A stretch of DNA of 50,587 nucleotides from Chryseobacterium gleum (GTDB lineage: Bacteria; Bacteroidota; Bacteroidia; Flavobacteriales_D; Sanyastnellaceae), in contig CAMCHP010000014.1 of assembly GCA_945874695.1 (NCBI GenBank), positions 1-50,587 of the forward strand, read 5' to 3'. Made by a program: the position numbers and the translations under genes. Positions 1-9,470 of this stretch are shown piece after piece (the first letter of the stretch is position 1; each line of letters begins with the position of its first letter). The notes beneath the pieces are model-generated. The model did not search any database, had not been told where the DNA came from, and worked only from the letters and a program-made list of their open reading frames with translations.

Positions 1-2
1 AT

Positions 3-542
3 GAGCCGGTGCATGATGACCGTTCAGAAATTGACGGCATGCGCATTCCAACCCGCGTTGAATACATTGCGTTAGGTACGAAGGTACGCTACACGGAACA
101 TGTAGATGGCGCATCACGCACGGTAATCAGCAACTATGAAACCCGCCAACAGCATGTCCTCTTTGACTTTTTGGGTCAGAAAATCGCCTTGGTGGCTCCA
201 CTTATCGATCCTTCAGAGATAAATCCACCGATCATAGGCGAAGAAGGTCAACTGCCTTTAGATGCACTTCCTATTGCGGGTTACCAAGGGAAATCATTAC
301 AGGTCGACAATCAAACCGTGATCTACAGCGATCGGTTTCTTTTACGCGACCCATCATTACCTGCTGTTCCAGGTTTGCCGCTGGAGTACACTATTCCTAA
401 AACCAACGCCAGATTCAGAGCCGTGACAATCAGCAATGAAATACCTTCTGATGCACTCTTCGCAATTCCTCCTGATTACACTGTGGTGACTCCAGAAGAA
501 ATGCAGCGCATGTTCAGCGCCTCACCGTCAGAAGACCAGTAA
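3..542 (+). CDS. C-terminal part of a secreted DUF4412-like protein (partial at window edge)
   Basis: The reading frame is open to the left edge of the window, so the N-terminus with its expected signal peptide is missing; a GTG at position 9 is a possible but unlikely start. The visible 177 residues are rich in beta-strand pattern. They contain a block with IAGYQGK followed by a Pro-Gly-Leu-Pro-Leu-Glu stretch near residue 125, which is how the second half of DUF4412/LolA-like periplasmic proteins of Bacteroidota reads. No catalytic motif is seen and the function is unknown. The next gene begins one base after its stop, so the two are probably co-transcribed. The family assignment is from memory of the pattern and is moderate. 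Confidence 0.55.
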   Translation, partial: EPVHDDRSEIDGMRIPTRVEYIALGTKVRYTEHVDGASRTVISNYETRQQHVLFDFLGQKIALVAPLIDPSEINPPIIGEEGQLPLDALPIAGYQGKSLQVDNQTVIYSDRFLLRDPSLPAVPGLPLEYTIPKTNARFRAVTISNEIPSDALFAIPPDYTVVTPEEMQRMFSASPSEDQ

Positions 543-543
543 G

Positions 544-1032
544 GTGAGAAAATTATTGAGCTATGCTATCCCTTTCGCCATCTTGGCTGGATGGTACTAC
601 TTCCGCTACCATGTTGCACCTGAAATCGAAGAGCAAGGTATTCAAGTGTACAACGAACAAGGTCTATTAGTTCCTATTTCAACCTTGCACCAAGGCCCTG
701 TGCTCTTCAATTTCTATGCGGCATGGTGCGGCCATTGCATGCAAGAAATGGAAGTACTCGAACGCGCTCACAAACGCAAGCAGTTCACGGTGATTGGGTT
801 GACCGATGATGCGCCTGGCAAAATCGATCAAGTGCGCGCCCGATTCAACCTTACTTTTCCAATCTACCAACTTCAACACTCGATCAAAGATTACGACGTG
901 CATAGTTTGCCTACTTCATACCTCCTTAATGCTGATGGCCAGGTGGTTCAAAGCCTCATAGGACCTGAAGATTGGGATTCTGACGCATTCATGAACAAAG
1001 TAGCTTCTTGGTTGTCTAAAGAGGGTTCGTAA
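544..1032 (+). CDS. Membrane-anchored TlpA-like thioredoxin-fold protein
   Basis: A 162-residue protein with an N-terminal hydrophobic anchor (about residues 5-20) and a thioredoxin fold facing the periplasm. The redox motif is Trp-Cys-Gly-His-Cys with Cys62 and Cys65, and the cis-proline loop is SLPTSYLL near residue 125. CGHC is the motif of oxidising protein-disulfide isomerases, while TlpA/ResA reductants more often carry CxPC. Its role could therefore be thiol oxidation or reduction of periplasmic proteins, and the sequence does not decide. The start is GTG one base after the preceding stop, with no other good start nearby. It is co-directional with the ferredoxin reductase downstream (18-base gap). 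Confidence 0.8.
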   Translation: MRKLLSYAIPFAILAGWYYFRYHVAPEIEEQGIQVYNEQGLLVPISTLHQGPVLFNFYAAWCGHCMQEMEVLERAHKRKQFTVIGLTDDAPGKIDQVRARFNLTFPIYQLQHSIKDYDVHSLPTSYLLNADGQVVQSLIGPEDWDSDAFMNKVASWLSKEGS

Positions 1033-1050
1033 TCTAACTGCCCTGCTTCA

Positions 1051-2127
1051 ATGTCACGTTTCTTACCTCTCCGAGTCAAACGAATTGAGCGCGAAACGCC
1101 CGACGCTGTTAAAGTTACCCTTGATACCGAGGGATTTAGCGACGCTTTTAACTTCTTACCAGGGCAGTACATTACGTTCTGCTTCAACCTTAAGGGGGAA
1201 GACCTACGTCGCGCCTACAGCTTATGCACCGCCCCGCATGAAAATGAAATTCAGGTTGCAGTTAAAGAAATTGATGCTGGACGTGTCTCAGTGCACGCCA
1301 ACCGCACGTTAAAGGTCGGAGACCCCATGTTAGTGATGCCTCCGCAAGGCAATTTTTTCTTGCGCACTTCACCAGAAACACAGCGTCACATTGTCTTGTT
1401 CGGGGCTGGAAGTGGCATTACCCCGCTCATTTCTATCGCCAAGGCAGTTTTGCATGATGAACCGCTCAGTCGAGTAACATTGTTTTATGGGAACACGGAG
1501 CGAGAGTCGATTATGTTCTACCGCGAACTCGATCGCCTTGCCCAAAATAACCGAATGGATGTTTACCACATCCTCACCGATGGGACTACTGGATCGCCGC
1601 TTTTTTCAGGGCGAATCACCTTCGGCAAAACGCTTGAGCTTCTGTATAACTTCGTCAACGATGACCTCGACAAGGAATTTTTCGTTTGTGGTCCGTCTGG
1701 CATGATGACCAGCGTCAAAAACGCCCTTTATGATGCAGACATCCCTGCCGAGAAAATCCATCTCGAATATTTCGAAAATCCAGATAAACCCGCGACTCCA
1801 AAAGTAATAACCCCGCCTGTAGTCATACAGGAGAAGGAATTTGGACAGCTTGCAACGATAGAACTGGTGCTCGACGCGAGAACGTTCAACTTTGTAATGG
1901 ACGACGAGAAAAAGTCAGTGCTCGATGCGGCACTAGCCGCGGGTGCCGATGCGCCATTTTCTTGCCAAGGCGGAGTTTGTACCTCGTGCATAGCGAAGTT
2001 GCTCGAGGGCAGCGTACGCATGGATAGCAATTTCGCCCTTACCGATCAAGAATTAAAAGAAGGGTACATTCTTACGTGCCAAGCGCACCCGACAAGCGCC
2101 CACATCAAAGTGAGCTTCGACGATTGA
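1051..2127 (+). CDS. Ferredoxin--NADP reductase-like oxidoreductase with C-terminal 2Fe-2S domain (PaaE-like)
   Basis: A 358-residue flavoprotein with three domains in order: an FAD-binding barrel with RAYSLCT (around residue 54), an NAD(P)-binding domain with GAGSGITP and FFVCGPSGMM, and a plant-type ferredoxin domain. The ferredoxin cluster ligands are Cys305, Cys310 and Cys313 plus Cys343. This is the PaaE / HCP-reductase type that passes electrons from NAD(P)H through FAD to a 2Fe-2S centre and on to a partner. No phenylacetate-degradation genes are nearby, so I do not call it paaE; in Bacteroidota this type is usually a general ferredoxin reductase. It is cytoplasmic and complete. Confidence 0.88.
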   Translation: MSRFLPLRVKRIERETPDAVKVTLDTEGFSDAFNFLPGQYITFCFNLKGEDLRRAYSLCTAPHENEIQVAVKEIDAGRVSVHANRTLKVGDPMLVMPPQGNFFLRTSPETQRHIVLFGAGSGITPLISIAKAVLHDEPLSRVTLFYGNTERESIMFYRELDRLAQNNRMDVYHILTDGTTGSPLFSGRITFGKTLELLYNFVNDDLDKEFFVCGPSGMMTSVKNALYDADIPAEKIHLEYFENPDKPATPKVITPPVVIQEKEFGQLATIELVLDARTFNFVMDDEKKSVLDAALAAGADAPFSCQGGVCTSCIAKLLEGSVRMDSNFALTDQELKEGYILTCQAHPTSAHIKVSFDD

Positions 2128-2156
2128 TCGTGCCTTCAACTTGAAACTTGTACGAC

Positions 2157-2426
2157 TTATTCGAAGTCGAGCGGCGGTAAGTTCAAATTCTCAAGGTAGG
2201 CATCGCGCACTTTGGCCTCATCTACAACCTCAATGTAGTCAACCGTGTCGTGGCCGATTCGCTTCCACAACTCAACGTAAAAGTCATTAACGCGGAACAG
2301 GCCCACTTGAAATCCGCTGAATAGCCGCGACGCAAGAAAAGCACCCTTGCCTTCACCCTTGCTAATTTTAAGCAAGATGCGGTACCTTTCAGCCTTATTT
2401 AACTTGGAGAATTCAGCGACGGTCAT
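2157..2426 (-). CDS. Small conserved-looking protein of unknown function
   Basis: An 89-residue soluble protein. I chose the ATG at 2426 because a longer frame upstream would be antisense to the signal peptide of the divergent mannosidase. It opens MTVAEFSKLNKAERYRILLK and ends in an acidic, proline-containing tail. No cysteine, membrane segment or known motif is visible. The centre (about residues 25-60) alternates Phe, Val and Tyr, suggesting a small beta-containing domain. Its start lies only three bases from the start of the divergent beta-mannosidase. A possible -7 box (TATTATTG, one mismatch to TAnnTTTG) lies at 2443-2450 inside that gene. I do not recognise the family. Confidence 0.6.
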   Translation of the reverse strand: MTVAEFSKLNKAERYRILLKISKGEGKGAFLASRLFSGFQVGLFRVNDFYVELWKRIGHDTVDYIEVVDEAKVRDAYLENLNLPPLDFE

Positions 2427-2429
2427 TTT

Positions 2430-5021
2430 ATGAAGTTCATCACAATAATACGCGTTCTGCTGCTCTTGTTCACTGCAAATGTGCAGCTTAACCTTTACGG
2501 GGTCACCTACACCCACTCACTCAATGGTACATGGTTTCTATCACGACCTGATGAACCAGGAGTGATCAACGCAACCGTTCCCGGATACATTCACGAAGCA
2601 CTTCAGAACGCAGGTTGGGGTACAAGCTTGTTGAATGAAAACATCAACGCGTGGGGCGATTCAGAGTGGACCTACACCTCGAATACCTTCGACATACCCA
2701 TGCATATTTTTCAAAGTGAGCGACTTGAATTGGTGCTTGAAGGCATTGACACCTTCGCCGAAGTGTACCTGAACGATCAACTGATTCTCACATCGAACAA
2801 CTACTTCAGAACCTACGTCGTTGACGTATCGGGCATCGCGCGCATGGAGAACAACTACATCCGTGTAACAATTAGCCCGCCAACCCGTCGCGGCGAAGAA
2901 TTGGCATTGGCTGCGGCACACGCCCTGCCAGGAGACGCCATCCGCGCGGTAGCGCGAAAACCTCAATACCATTACGGATGGGATTGGGGGCCAACGATTA
3001 CCCCAAGCGGTATCCACGGCGATGTGTACATGCGAGGTTGGGACAAGTTACTTGTGCATGACGCGGCCATTGCAACGGTAGCACTTGAAAACGATAAAGC
3101 TGAGTTGAGCTTTCACTGCGAGCTGGAAGTTACGCGCCCCATGACACTCAACGCTGCGGTGCGTATGACTGGAAAAGACACGGTTTATTACCAAAACTTC
3201 ACCTTCGAAGTTAAACCTTTGAAATCAGGTCGAACGCACCTCAAACAAAGCTTCAGCATTGACAAACCTGAATTGTGGTGGACACACGATTTAGGCGAAC
3301 CTTATTTGTACAAGTGCATGGTTGTGATTAATGGTGAAGGCCTGGAAGAACGCGATGTCGTTAGGATTCCATTTGCAACGGGCATTCGCACCATCGCTTT
3401 GCAAACCAAGCCTGATACCGCGGGTGAATCGTTTACTTTCATCTTGAATGGTGAACCCGTGTACATTCGTGGTAGTAACTACATCCCCCCTGCTACCTTT
3501 GAAGCGACCGCTGAACATCGGTTAAACCTTTATGGGCAGGTCTCCCCTGACGAACGCTCAGGTTATTTAAATAAAGGTATTCGCCAACAACTGGTCGACG
3601 ATGCCAAAGCGGTGAACATGAACATGCTGCGCGTGTGGGGCGGCGGTGTTTACGAACGCGATGATTTTTACGCGTATTGCGATCAAGAAGGGCTGTTGGT
3701 GTGGCAAGATTTCATGTATGCCTGTGCCATGTACCCCGGCGATGAGGCTTTTCTTGCGAACGCGCGCGATGAGGCCGAAGCGCATGTGCGCCGCCTGCGA
3801 AAATATGCTTGCATTGCGCTTTGGTGCGGCAATAATGAAAATTCGGAAGGCTGGCACCGGTGGGGCTGGCAAGCCGACTTAAGCAAAAAAGAACGCAAAG
3901 CCGTTTGGAAGAGCTACCAAAAGCTTTTCCAAAAGCTACTCCCTGAGGTTGTTTCCAAAGAAACTACTACCTCGTATTGGGAAAGCTCACCGATGCTCGG
4001 TCGAGGTGATGTTAAACATACCACGCGAGGAGACGCCCATTATTGGGGTGTTTGGCACGATGCCGAACCGTTCAATACGTTTGAATCGAAGGTTCCACGT
4101 TTCATGAGTGAATTTGGTTTTCAAAGCATGCCCAGCACAGCCACCATGCAACAGTACTGGAAAGTATATCAACCTGACACAGCCAAGGCTGAAGTGGCCA
4201 AATACCAAAAGCACAAACGAGGCTTTGCACTGATGAACACGTACATGCAACGCAGTCATCGCTCAGCAGCCGACTTCTACGATTGGTCTTACCTCACTCA
4301 ATTGGTACAACGTGACGGCATGGTGCAAGGCATTCGTGCACACCGGTTCAATCAACCGCACTGCATGGGAACATTGTACTGGCAGCTTAACGATTGCTGG
4401 CCGGGAATCAGCTGGAGCAGTATCGACTACAGCGGACGATGGAAGGCGATGCACTATGCCCTAAAAACTGCATTTTCGCCCCTTGCACTTTGGATGCAAC
4501 CGCACGAAGGCGGCATGCGCGTAGTCGCTGTAAATGATCAGTTCGCTGAACAACCGGTCGACATCGCGTTGCGTTTGCTCCACATCAACGGTGACACCTT
4601 AAGCACATGGTATGCAAATACCACCACCGTGAGAAAAGGTGCTTCGGTGATTGAAACTTGGTCGGCAAAAGCCCTGGCTGAGCCTGAATTTGAAGCTGGC
4701 CGTGCGTATTTCGAACTCGCCTGGACTTGGAATGGTCAGCTCCACCACGATCGCTATTTCGGTGTGCCACAGAAAGCGATTCCCCTGGAGCCCGCTGATG
4801 TCAAAATGGTCATAACCTCAAGCGACAATCTAACCTTCAATATCACACTATCGGCCGATGTTTACGTAAGTAACTTGGTTCTAAACACCTATTTTGAAGG
4901 CGACTTTAGCGATAATTTTTTCGACCTATCGGTCGGATGCACCCGCACAATCACATTCACAGCCCAAAATCCGCTAGAGGAATTAAACCTGAACTGGCAT
5001 GCCATGAACCCGAAACCTTAA
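2430..5021 (+). CDS. Beta-mannosidase, glycoside hydrolase family 2
   Basis: An 863-residue exo-acting GH2 enzyme that removes terminal beta-D-mannose from mannosides. Residues 1-24 form a signal peptide, so it acts in the periplasm or at the surface. The order is a sugar-binding domain with WDWGP (about residue 180), an immunoglobulin-like domain, then the catalytic barrel with RVWGGGVYE. The acid/base is Glu470 in GNNE and the nucleophile Glu561 in MSEFGF. Both are present and the length is typical, so the enzyme should be active. There are no SusC/SusD genes or other mannan enzymes beside it, so it is not part of a visible polysaccharide utilisation locus. Its stop shares TTAA with the convergent T9SS gene. 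Confidence 0.92.
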   Translation: MKFITIIRVLLLLFTANVQLNLYGVTYTHSLNGTWFLSRPDEPGVINATVPGYIHEALQNAGWGTSLLNENINAWGDSEWTYTSNTFDIPMHIFQSERLELVLEGIDTFAEVYLNDQLILTSNNYFRTYVVDVSGIARMENNYIRVTISPPTRRGEELALAAAHALPGDAIRAVARKPQYHYGWDWGPTITPSGIHGDVYMRGWDKLLVHDAAIATVALENDKAELSFHCELEVTRPMTLNAAVRMTGKDTVYYQNFTFEVKPLKSGRTHLKQSFSIDKPELWWTHDLGEPYLYKCMVVINGEGLEERDVVRIPFATGIRTIALQTKPDTAGESFTFILNGEPVYIRGSNYIPPATFEATAEHRLNLYGQVSPDERSGYLNKGIRQQLVDDAKAVNMNMLRVWGGGVYERDDFYAYCDQEGLLVWQDFMYACAMYPGDEAFLANARDEAEAHVRRLRKYACIALWCGNNENSEGWHRWGWQADLSKKERKAVWKSYQKLFQKLLPEVVSKETTTSYWESSPMLGRGDVKHTTRGDAHYWGVWHDAEPFNTFESKVPRFMSEFGFQSMPSTATMQQYWKVYQPDTAKAEVAKYQKHKRGFALMNTYMQRSHRSAADFYDWSYLTQLVQRDGMVQGIRAHRFNQPHCMGTLYWQLNDCWPGISWSSIDYSGRWKAMHYALKTAFSPLALWMQPHEGGMRVVAVNDQFAEQPVDIALRLLHINGDTLSTWYANTTTVRKGASVIETWSAKALAEPEFEAGRAYFELAWTWNGQLHHDRYFGVPQKAIPLEPADVKMVITSSDNLTFNITLSADVYVSNLVLNTYFEGDFSDNFFDLSVGCTRTITFTAQNPLEELNLNWHAMNPKP

Positions 5022-8000
5022 CGCAATACAACAACGTATCCCGTTTTTGTAACCTTTTCGGCGCTACATGCACTGTTGAATTCTACACGGTAGGTGTACA
5101 CTTCATTTTGCACATAGTGCGTGCTGCCTTGGTACGATCCATCCCAAAAATCATCAGGATTTTCAGTTCGAAACACTTCATCACCCCAGCGGTTGAAGAC
5201 AATCAATTCAAAGGCGCGAATGTCTTCGCCGTAAGCTTTGAAAATATCATTGACCCCGTCGTTGTTCGGTGTAAATGCATTTGGAACGTAAACGGAGGCA
5301 TCACGCGCAATGTGATCAAGCTGCACGGTGCCCTCTTGTAAGCAGCCAAACATGTCGTTGAACTGATAGCAGTACTCACCCGGCTGTGACGCATAAATGA
5401 AGTTAATGTTCTCGCCAGAACACCATACATAGTTGCTTCCTTGATCGTATGGAATTTGCAACAATGCCTGCACACCTTCACAAGCCGTAGGATTATCAAA
5501 CAGATTCAACTTCGGAACCTCACTCACTGTAACACCCAAGGTTTGCGTACAGTTGTTGCGTGTGCCTGTGAGTGTATACACACCCGGTTCGGATACCGAG
5601 GTTGAGAGTCCTTCATCGCCGTTGCTCCAAACATACTGCGCATCGGCTGGACCAACAGCTGCAACATCTGTACTCAGTTGGTAGTAACACAAGTATTGCT
5701 CTGGATCAAGTATAATATCGATGCCCTCAAGCACCTGAATGGTCTCTGAATAAACATCCGAAGCGTCGCAAATGGGCTCACTAATTGTAAGGGAAACCAC
5801 ATAGTTACCTGCTCCTGTGAAAATGTGTTCAAAAGCGGCAACTGAATACTGTACGCCGTTCACGTTCCAGTTATAATCGAGGTTATCGCCGGTGCTGGCA
5901 TCGGCAAAGTTCACCGTCATGGCTTCGCAAGCCCCTATTTGCTCGGCTGTGAACAGGGCATCAATGACCGGCGGCTCAATGACCACCACCTCCGCGGTTG
6001 TGACATCTGTTCCACCGCAATTGCCGCTGCCCTCCACAGTAAGCGTAACCGTGTAAGTGCCCGCTTGCGCATAGGTGTGTGTTGCAACTTGGGTATCGAT
6101 TACAGGTGACCCATCACCGAAATCCCAGAAGAAATTCGTGCCCGCAGAGTTGTTTACGAACTGCGCATTGAACGGGGCGCAGCCTTCAATGTCTGGGTTG
6201 CCAATGATGGCTGTTACCTCGTTCAGGATGTTTACATTGAGCGTGAAGGTATCGCTGCTATTGCACAAAGTATCTGTGATTGTAAGTTGCACTTCGTACA
6301 AACCTAGATTTGCGTAGTTGTGCGTGAGATCCAGTGATTCATACTGACTCCCATCACCCATGTCCCAAAGGTGGGCGAGATTTTCGCCGGTACTCATGTT
6401 TGTACCCTGAACAGTGAGTAACTCGCAATCTGTTTGAATGAGTTGAAAGTTGGCATCGATCACTTGATCAGCGCCTACAGTTACTGTGAAGGTAGTTTGA
6501 TCTTGCAGGTTGCAACTTTCAGGATGGAAGGCAGTAAGCACTACGTCAAAGACGCCTGGGCCTTGGAAGGTATGCACGGGGTTCACCGCTGTACTAATCG
6601 GTGAGCCATCTCCGAAATCCCACGTGTAGGTGAGCCCATTGCTGGTATTGTTAAAATTAATCGTCAGTTCACCACACCCCTCGTATGACGGGGCATCCGT
6701 TGAGGCTACCACACTTCCCACTACCTGTATTTCTTGCTCGGCGACCTCATTCGCATCGCAGCCAAGGTCTTCGGCCAAAACACTTACGACGTAGGTGCCT
6801 TCTTCGGCATAGGTATGCTGCACATTCTCCCCTTCAAGCACGGTGCCGTCTCCCATGTCCCAGGTGTAAACAAGCCAAGGTGCGTCGGTGAGGTTCTCCG
6901 TTTGCAAAGTCAATGTTTCGCAATCGAGATTTAAATCAAACAATGGCGTAAAATCTTGCGGGATCGAAACTGCAATATCGATGTATGCGGTATCTGCCAA
7001 GTTGCAAGACAAGGAGTCAAGGCTGATCAACTGCACGGTATACAAGCCTGGTAATGTATAAGTATGCGACGGCTCAAATTCGTTGCTTTCTGCCGATCCA
7101 TCGCCAAAATTCCAAGTGAAAATGTTACCTACACTGAAGTTATTGAAGTCAACCGTATGGGGTGCGCAACCGTTCAAGGCCTCTGCACTTGCCGTCAAAG
7201 AAGCATTAACTCCAGCCACTTGGAAATCCATTTTGAACACCCCGATGTCCCAACCTGTGCTTTGCACAGGTGCCCATGCATCTGGATTCGTAGCGAAATC
7301 GCCTCCTGAACACACACCTTGGTAAATAATACCCGACTTGTCGAAACGAGAAGTCCCGCCATCTACGTGACCCGACGTGTAGTATGTCGCGAATTCAAGG
7401 GTTTCAACGTTCTCGCCATAGGCGGCCAGGTAAAATCCTCCGGTTTGATACACCGCATCGTCAGTCAATGATAATCCGCTATTTGCTCCATGAGTTGAAA
7501 TGTAAACATTGTTGCATCGGTCAACCAAGAACGCGATGGGTACGCCCCCATAACCGCCAAATCCTGAAGGCACAACACGTGTGCTCACCAACAATTCACT
7601 CAAATTCGGATTCAGTTTTGAAATAAACAAGGTTCCATCTGTTTCAGTGTAGACATTTGCCGTAACTGGAATATCGCCTTGTGACTGCCCATAAATCCAA
7701 ACATCTTCAGCATTATCAAGATCTAAGAAAAACACTTGATCTTCTTCGGTCGTTCCAAAGAATGTGCAGGCCTCTAGCGCGGATGCATTGGCACTGAATC
7801 GGGCCACATAACCGTCGCGCGGACCGCCATTCCAGCCGCCACCACCACCAAGGAAATTGGTTTGGTAAGCACCTGCGGTTACAGGAAACCCACCGTTTTC
7901 AGTCATACCAACCATGTAAACACCCCCGTCAGTCGAAACCCGAACACCAAAGCCGGTGTCATTGTTGCTGCCGCCGAGGTAGGTTGAATAGTTCATTGAA

Positions 8001-9367
8001 CTCAAGGTCGGGTTCATACAAAACAATACCGCATCCAACTGACCTCCGTGGGCCGTTTGAAACGCCCCTGCGGTGGTTGGAAAGTTCGCAGATGCACTGA
8101 ATGATGCGACAATCGGACGCTCATCCAAGTCTAAGAAGATCTCACCGCGGTAGGTATCGCCATAGTTGACACCCACTGTGTTTTGTCCGTCAGCTCCTGT
8201 TCCTCCAATAAATGAAGAGCCGATCAACGAGCCTCCATTGGCTGCAAAATGGGTAACGATGATGTCTGTACCTCCGTTTTGTGAGGTATCATAAGCTCCT
8301 GTAGTTGTAGGGAAATTGCCTGATGAAGATGATCCATAAACATACAACTCACCCAAGGTGTTCGTGATGAGCGAGTGCGGGTATTCTGAATCTGAGCCAC
8401 CGAGGTAGCTCGCCCAAATGAGGTCAGTGCCCGTAGGATTCAACTTTGAAACGGCTATGTCGATACCAAAACCGTTGCCGCCACCAGCTCCAAAAGTAGT
8501 TTGAAATGCGCCCGTCGTTGTGGGATACCCGGCACCGAAAGAAATGGCACCCGTGTAAATGTTGCCCTCTAAATCATAGGCGGCAGAGTGGCCATAGTTT
8601 GACGCGCCCGTGCTGCCCGAAAGCGTTGATGCAATCACGATTGGATCAATCACCAAGGTCTTACTTGCGTCATATCCGTTCGGAAATTCAAACCGTACAC
8701 GGTCGCCTTCAAGTACGAAGGCACAAGGCACTTCAACCATCTCAGTTCCGTTCATTTGGTAAGCAAAAGGAGCGCGCTCAATAACCTCTCCAACTGATGT
8801 TGTCATGCGTAACTCACCATCCACAAGGGCAATGGATTCGAGCCCTTCGTAACGTTGCATGATTTGGCCCGCATCCGCGCCAGCGGAAACCAAAAAGTCA
8901 TATTTCAACTGGTCGCTTGAATTGTAAACGCGCAAACCGATGCCTGGGTACAAACTGCTGTAACGCACTGCACCAAATGCACCAACTTCTGCTGCCCATT
9001 GCGACTGATCTGAACCGAGGAAGTAATTATAATATCCCGATTGACGCTCTTGCCCCACCACGTTCGGCGTACTGGCGTTGTCGAAATGAACCTTAAAAGC
9101 GTGACCTCTGAATGTATAATTTGCCCGTTGTTCAGGTGTCCAAGTTGACATCTCATGCACCATCGCCAAGTCTTCAGGATGAACCATGGTGTAAGTAAAC
9201 GCATGTGATTCAAGGAATAGCGTGGCAGTTCCAATTTCTGCTTTGAACAACACTTGGTCAGGCCATTGCCCTTTATTCTCCTTAAAATCGAAGGACTTTC
9301 TTGGTCCGTGTGCCCATGACACAGCAGTAATAAATAGTGCCAAGATTAAACTTGCGTATGGTTTCAT
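5018..9367 (-). CDS. T9SS type B-sorted adhesin-like protein with SBBP and PKD repeats
   Basis: A secreted protein of 1449 residues. I place the start at the ATG at 9367, followed by a signal peptide ending around WAHG; a frame upstream would need TTG. After the signal comes a domain opening FDFKENKGQWPDQV, typical of the DUF7948 module. Then follow at least four SBBP-type repeats carrying a Pro-Thr-Thr-x-Gly-Ala-Phe/Tyr signature, and about six PKD or PKD-like domains with WDFGDGS or WDMGDGT cores. The last 85 or so residues (VPNAFTPNNDGVNDIF to GYVVVLR) are a type B T9SS C-terminal signal, also called the gliding-motility CTD. It is probably exported and attached at the cell surface, with a role in adhesion or gliding inferred only from the family. 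The T9SS machinery itself is not in this window. Confidence 0.93.
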   Translation of the reverse strand: MKPYASLILALFITAVSWAHGPRKSFDFKENKGQWPDQVLFKAEIGTATLFLESHAFTYTMVHPEDLAMVHEMSTWTPEQRANYTFRGHAFKVHFDNASTPNVVGQERQSGYYNYFLGSDQSQWAAEVGAFGAVRYSSLYPGIGLRVYNSSDQLKYDFLVSAGADAGQIMQRYEGLESIALVDGELRMTTSVGEVIERAPFAYQMNGTEMVEVPCAFVLEGDRVRFEFPNGYDASKTLVIDPIVIASTLSGSTGASNYGHSAAYDLEGNIYTGAISFGAGYPTTTGAFQTTFGAGGGNGFGIDIAVSKLNPTGTDLIWASYLGGSDSEYPHSLITNTLGELYVYGSSSSGNFPTTTGAYDTSQNGGTDIIVTHFAANGGSLIGSSFIGGTGADGQNTVGVNYGDTYRGEIFLDLDERPIVASFSASANFPTTAGAFQTAHGGQLDAVLFCMNPTLSSMNYSTYLGGSNNDTGFGVRVSTDGGVYMVGMTENGGFPVTAGAYQTNFLGGGGGWNGGPRDGYVARFSANASALEACTFFGTTEEDQVFFLDLDNAEDVWIYGQSQGDIPVTANVYTETDGTLFISKLNPNLSELLVSTRVVPSGFGGYGGVPIAFLVDRCNNVYISTHGANSGLSLTDDAVYQTGGFYLAAYGENVETLEFATYYTSGHVDGGTSRFDKSGIIYQGVCSGGDFATNPDAWAPVQSTGWDIGVFKMDFQVAGVNASLTASAEALNGCAPHTVDFNNFSVGNIFTWNFGDGSAESNEFEPSHTYTLPGLYTVQLISLDSLSCNLADTAYIDIAVSIPQDFTPLFDLNLDCETLTLQTENLTDAPWLVYTWDMGDGTVLEGENVQHTYAEEGTYVVSVLAEDLGCDANEVAEQEIQVVGSVVASTDAPSYEGCGELTINFNNTSNGLTYTWDFGDGSPISTAVNPVHTFQGPGVFDVVLTAFHPESCNLQDQTTFTVTVGADQVIDANFQLIQTDCELLTVQGTNMSTGENLAHLWDMGDGSQYESLDLTHNYANLGLYEVQLTITDTLCNSSDTFTLNVNILNEVTAIIGNPDIEGCAPFNAQFVNNSAGTNFFWDFGDGSPVIDTQVATHTYAQAGTYTVTLTVEGSGNCGGTDVTTAEVVVIEPPVIDALFTAEQIGACEAMTVNFADASTGDNLDYNWNVNGVQYSVAAFEHIFTGAGNYVVSLTISEPICDASDVYSETIQVLEGIDIILDPEQYLCYYQLSTDVAAVGPADAQYVWSNGDEGLSTSVSEPGVYTLTGTRNNCTQTLGVTVSEVPKLNLFDNPTACEGVQALLQIPYDQGSNYVWCSGENINFIYASQPGEYCYQFNDMFGCLQEGTVQLDHIARDASVYVPNAFTPNNDGVNDIFKAYGEDIRAFELIVFNRWGDEVFRTENPDDFWDGSYQGSTHYVQNEVYTYRVEFNSACSAEKVTKTGYVVVLR

Positions 9368-9470
9368 AGCAGATGCAGATCGTTCTGTATAAATGACACC
9401 TATACAGCGCAAAAAGTTGCATGAAAGCCATCGAATTAGGAATAAAAATTCAGGACTCGTGCGCCTGAGG

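Noticed and set aside
6685-7325. Several antisense open frames of 66-81 codons opposite the T9SS adhesin gene
   Set aside because: They mirror repeated PKD codons, have no supported starts and no recognisable product.
8870-8890. Palindrome-like CATCCGCGCCAGCGG in the T9SS adhesin gene
   Set aside because: Arms and loop do not follow the GGATG repeat plan, and the residues are ordinary alanine/glycine codons.
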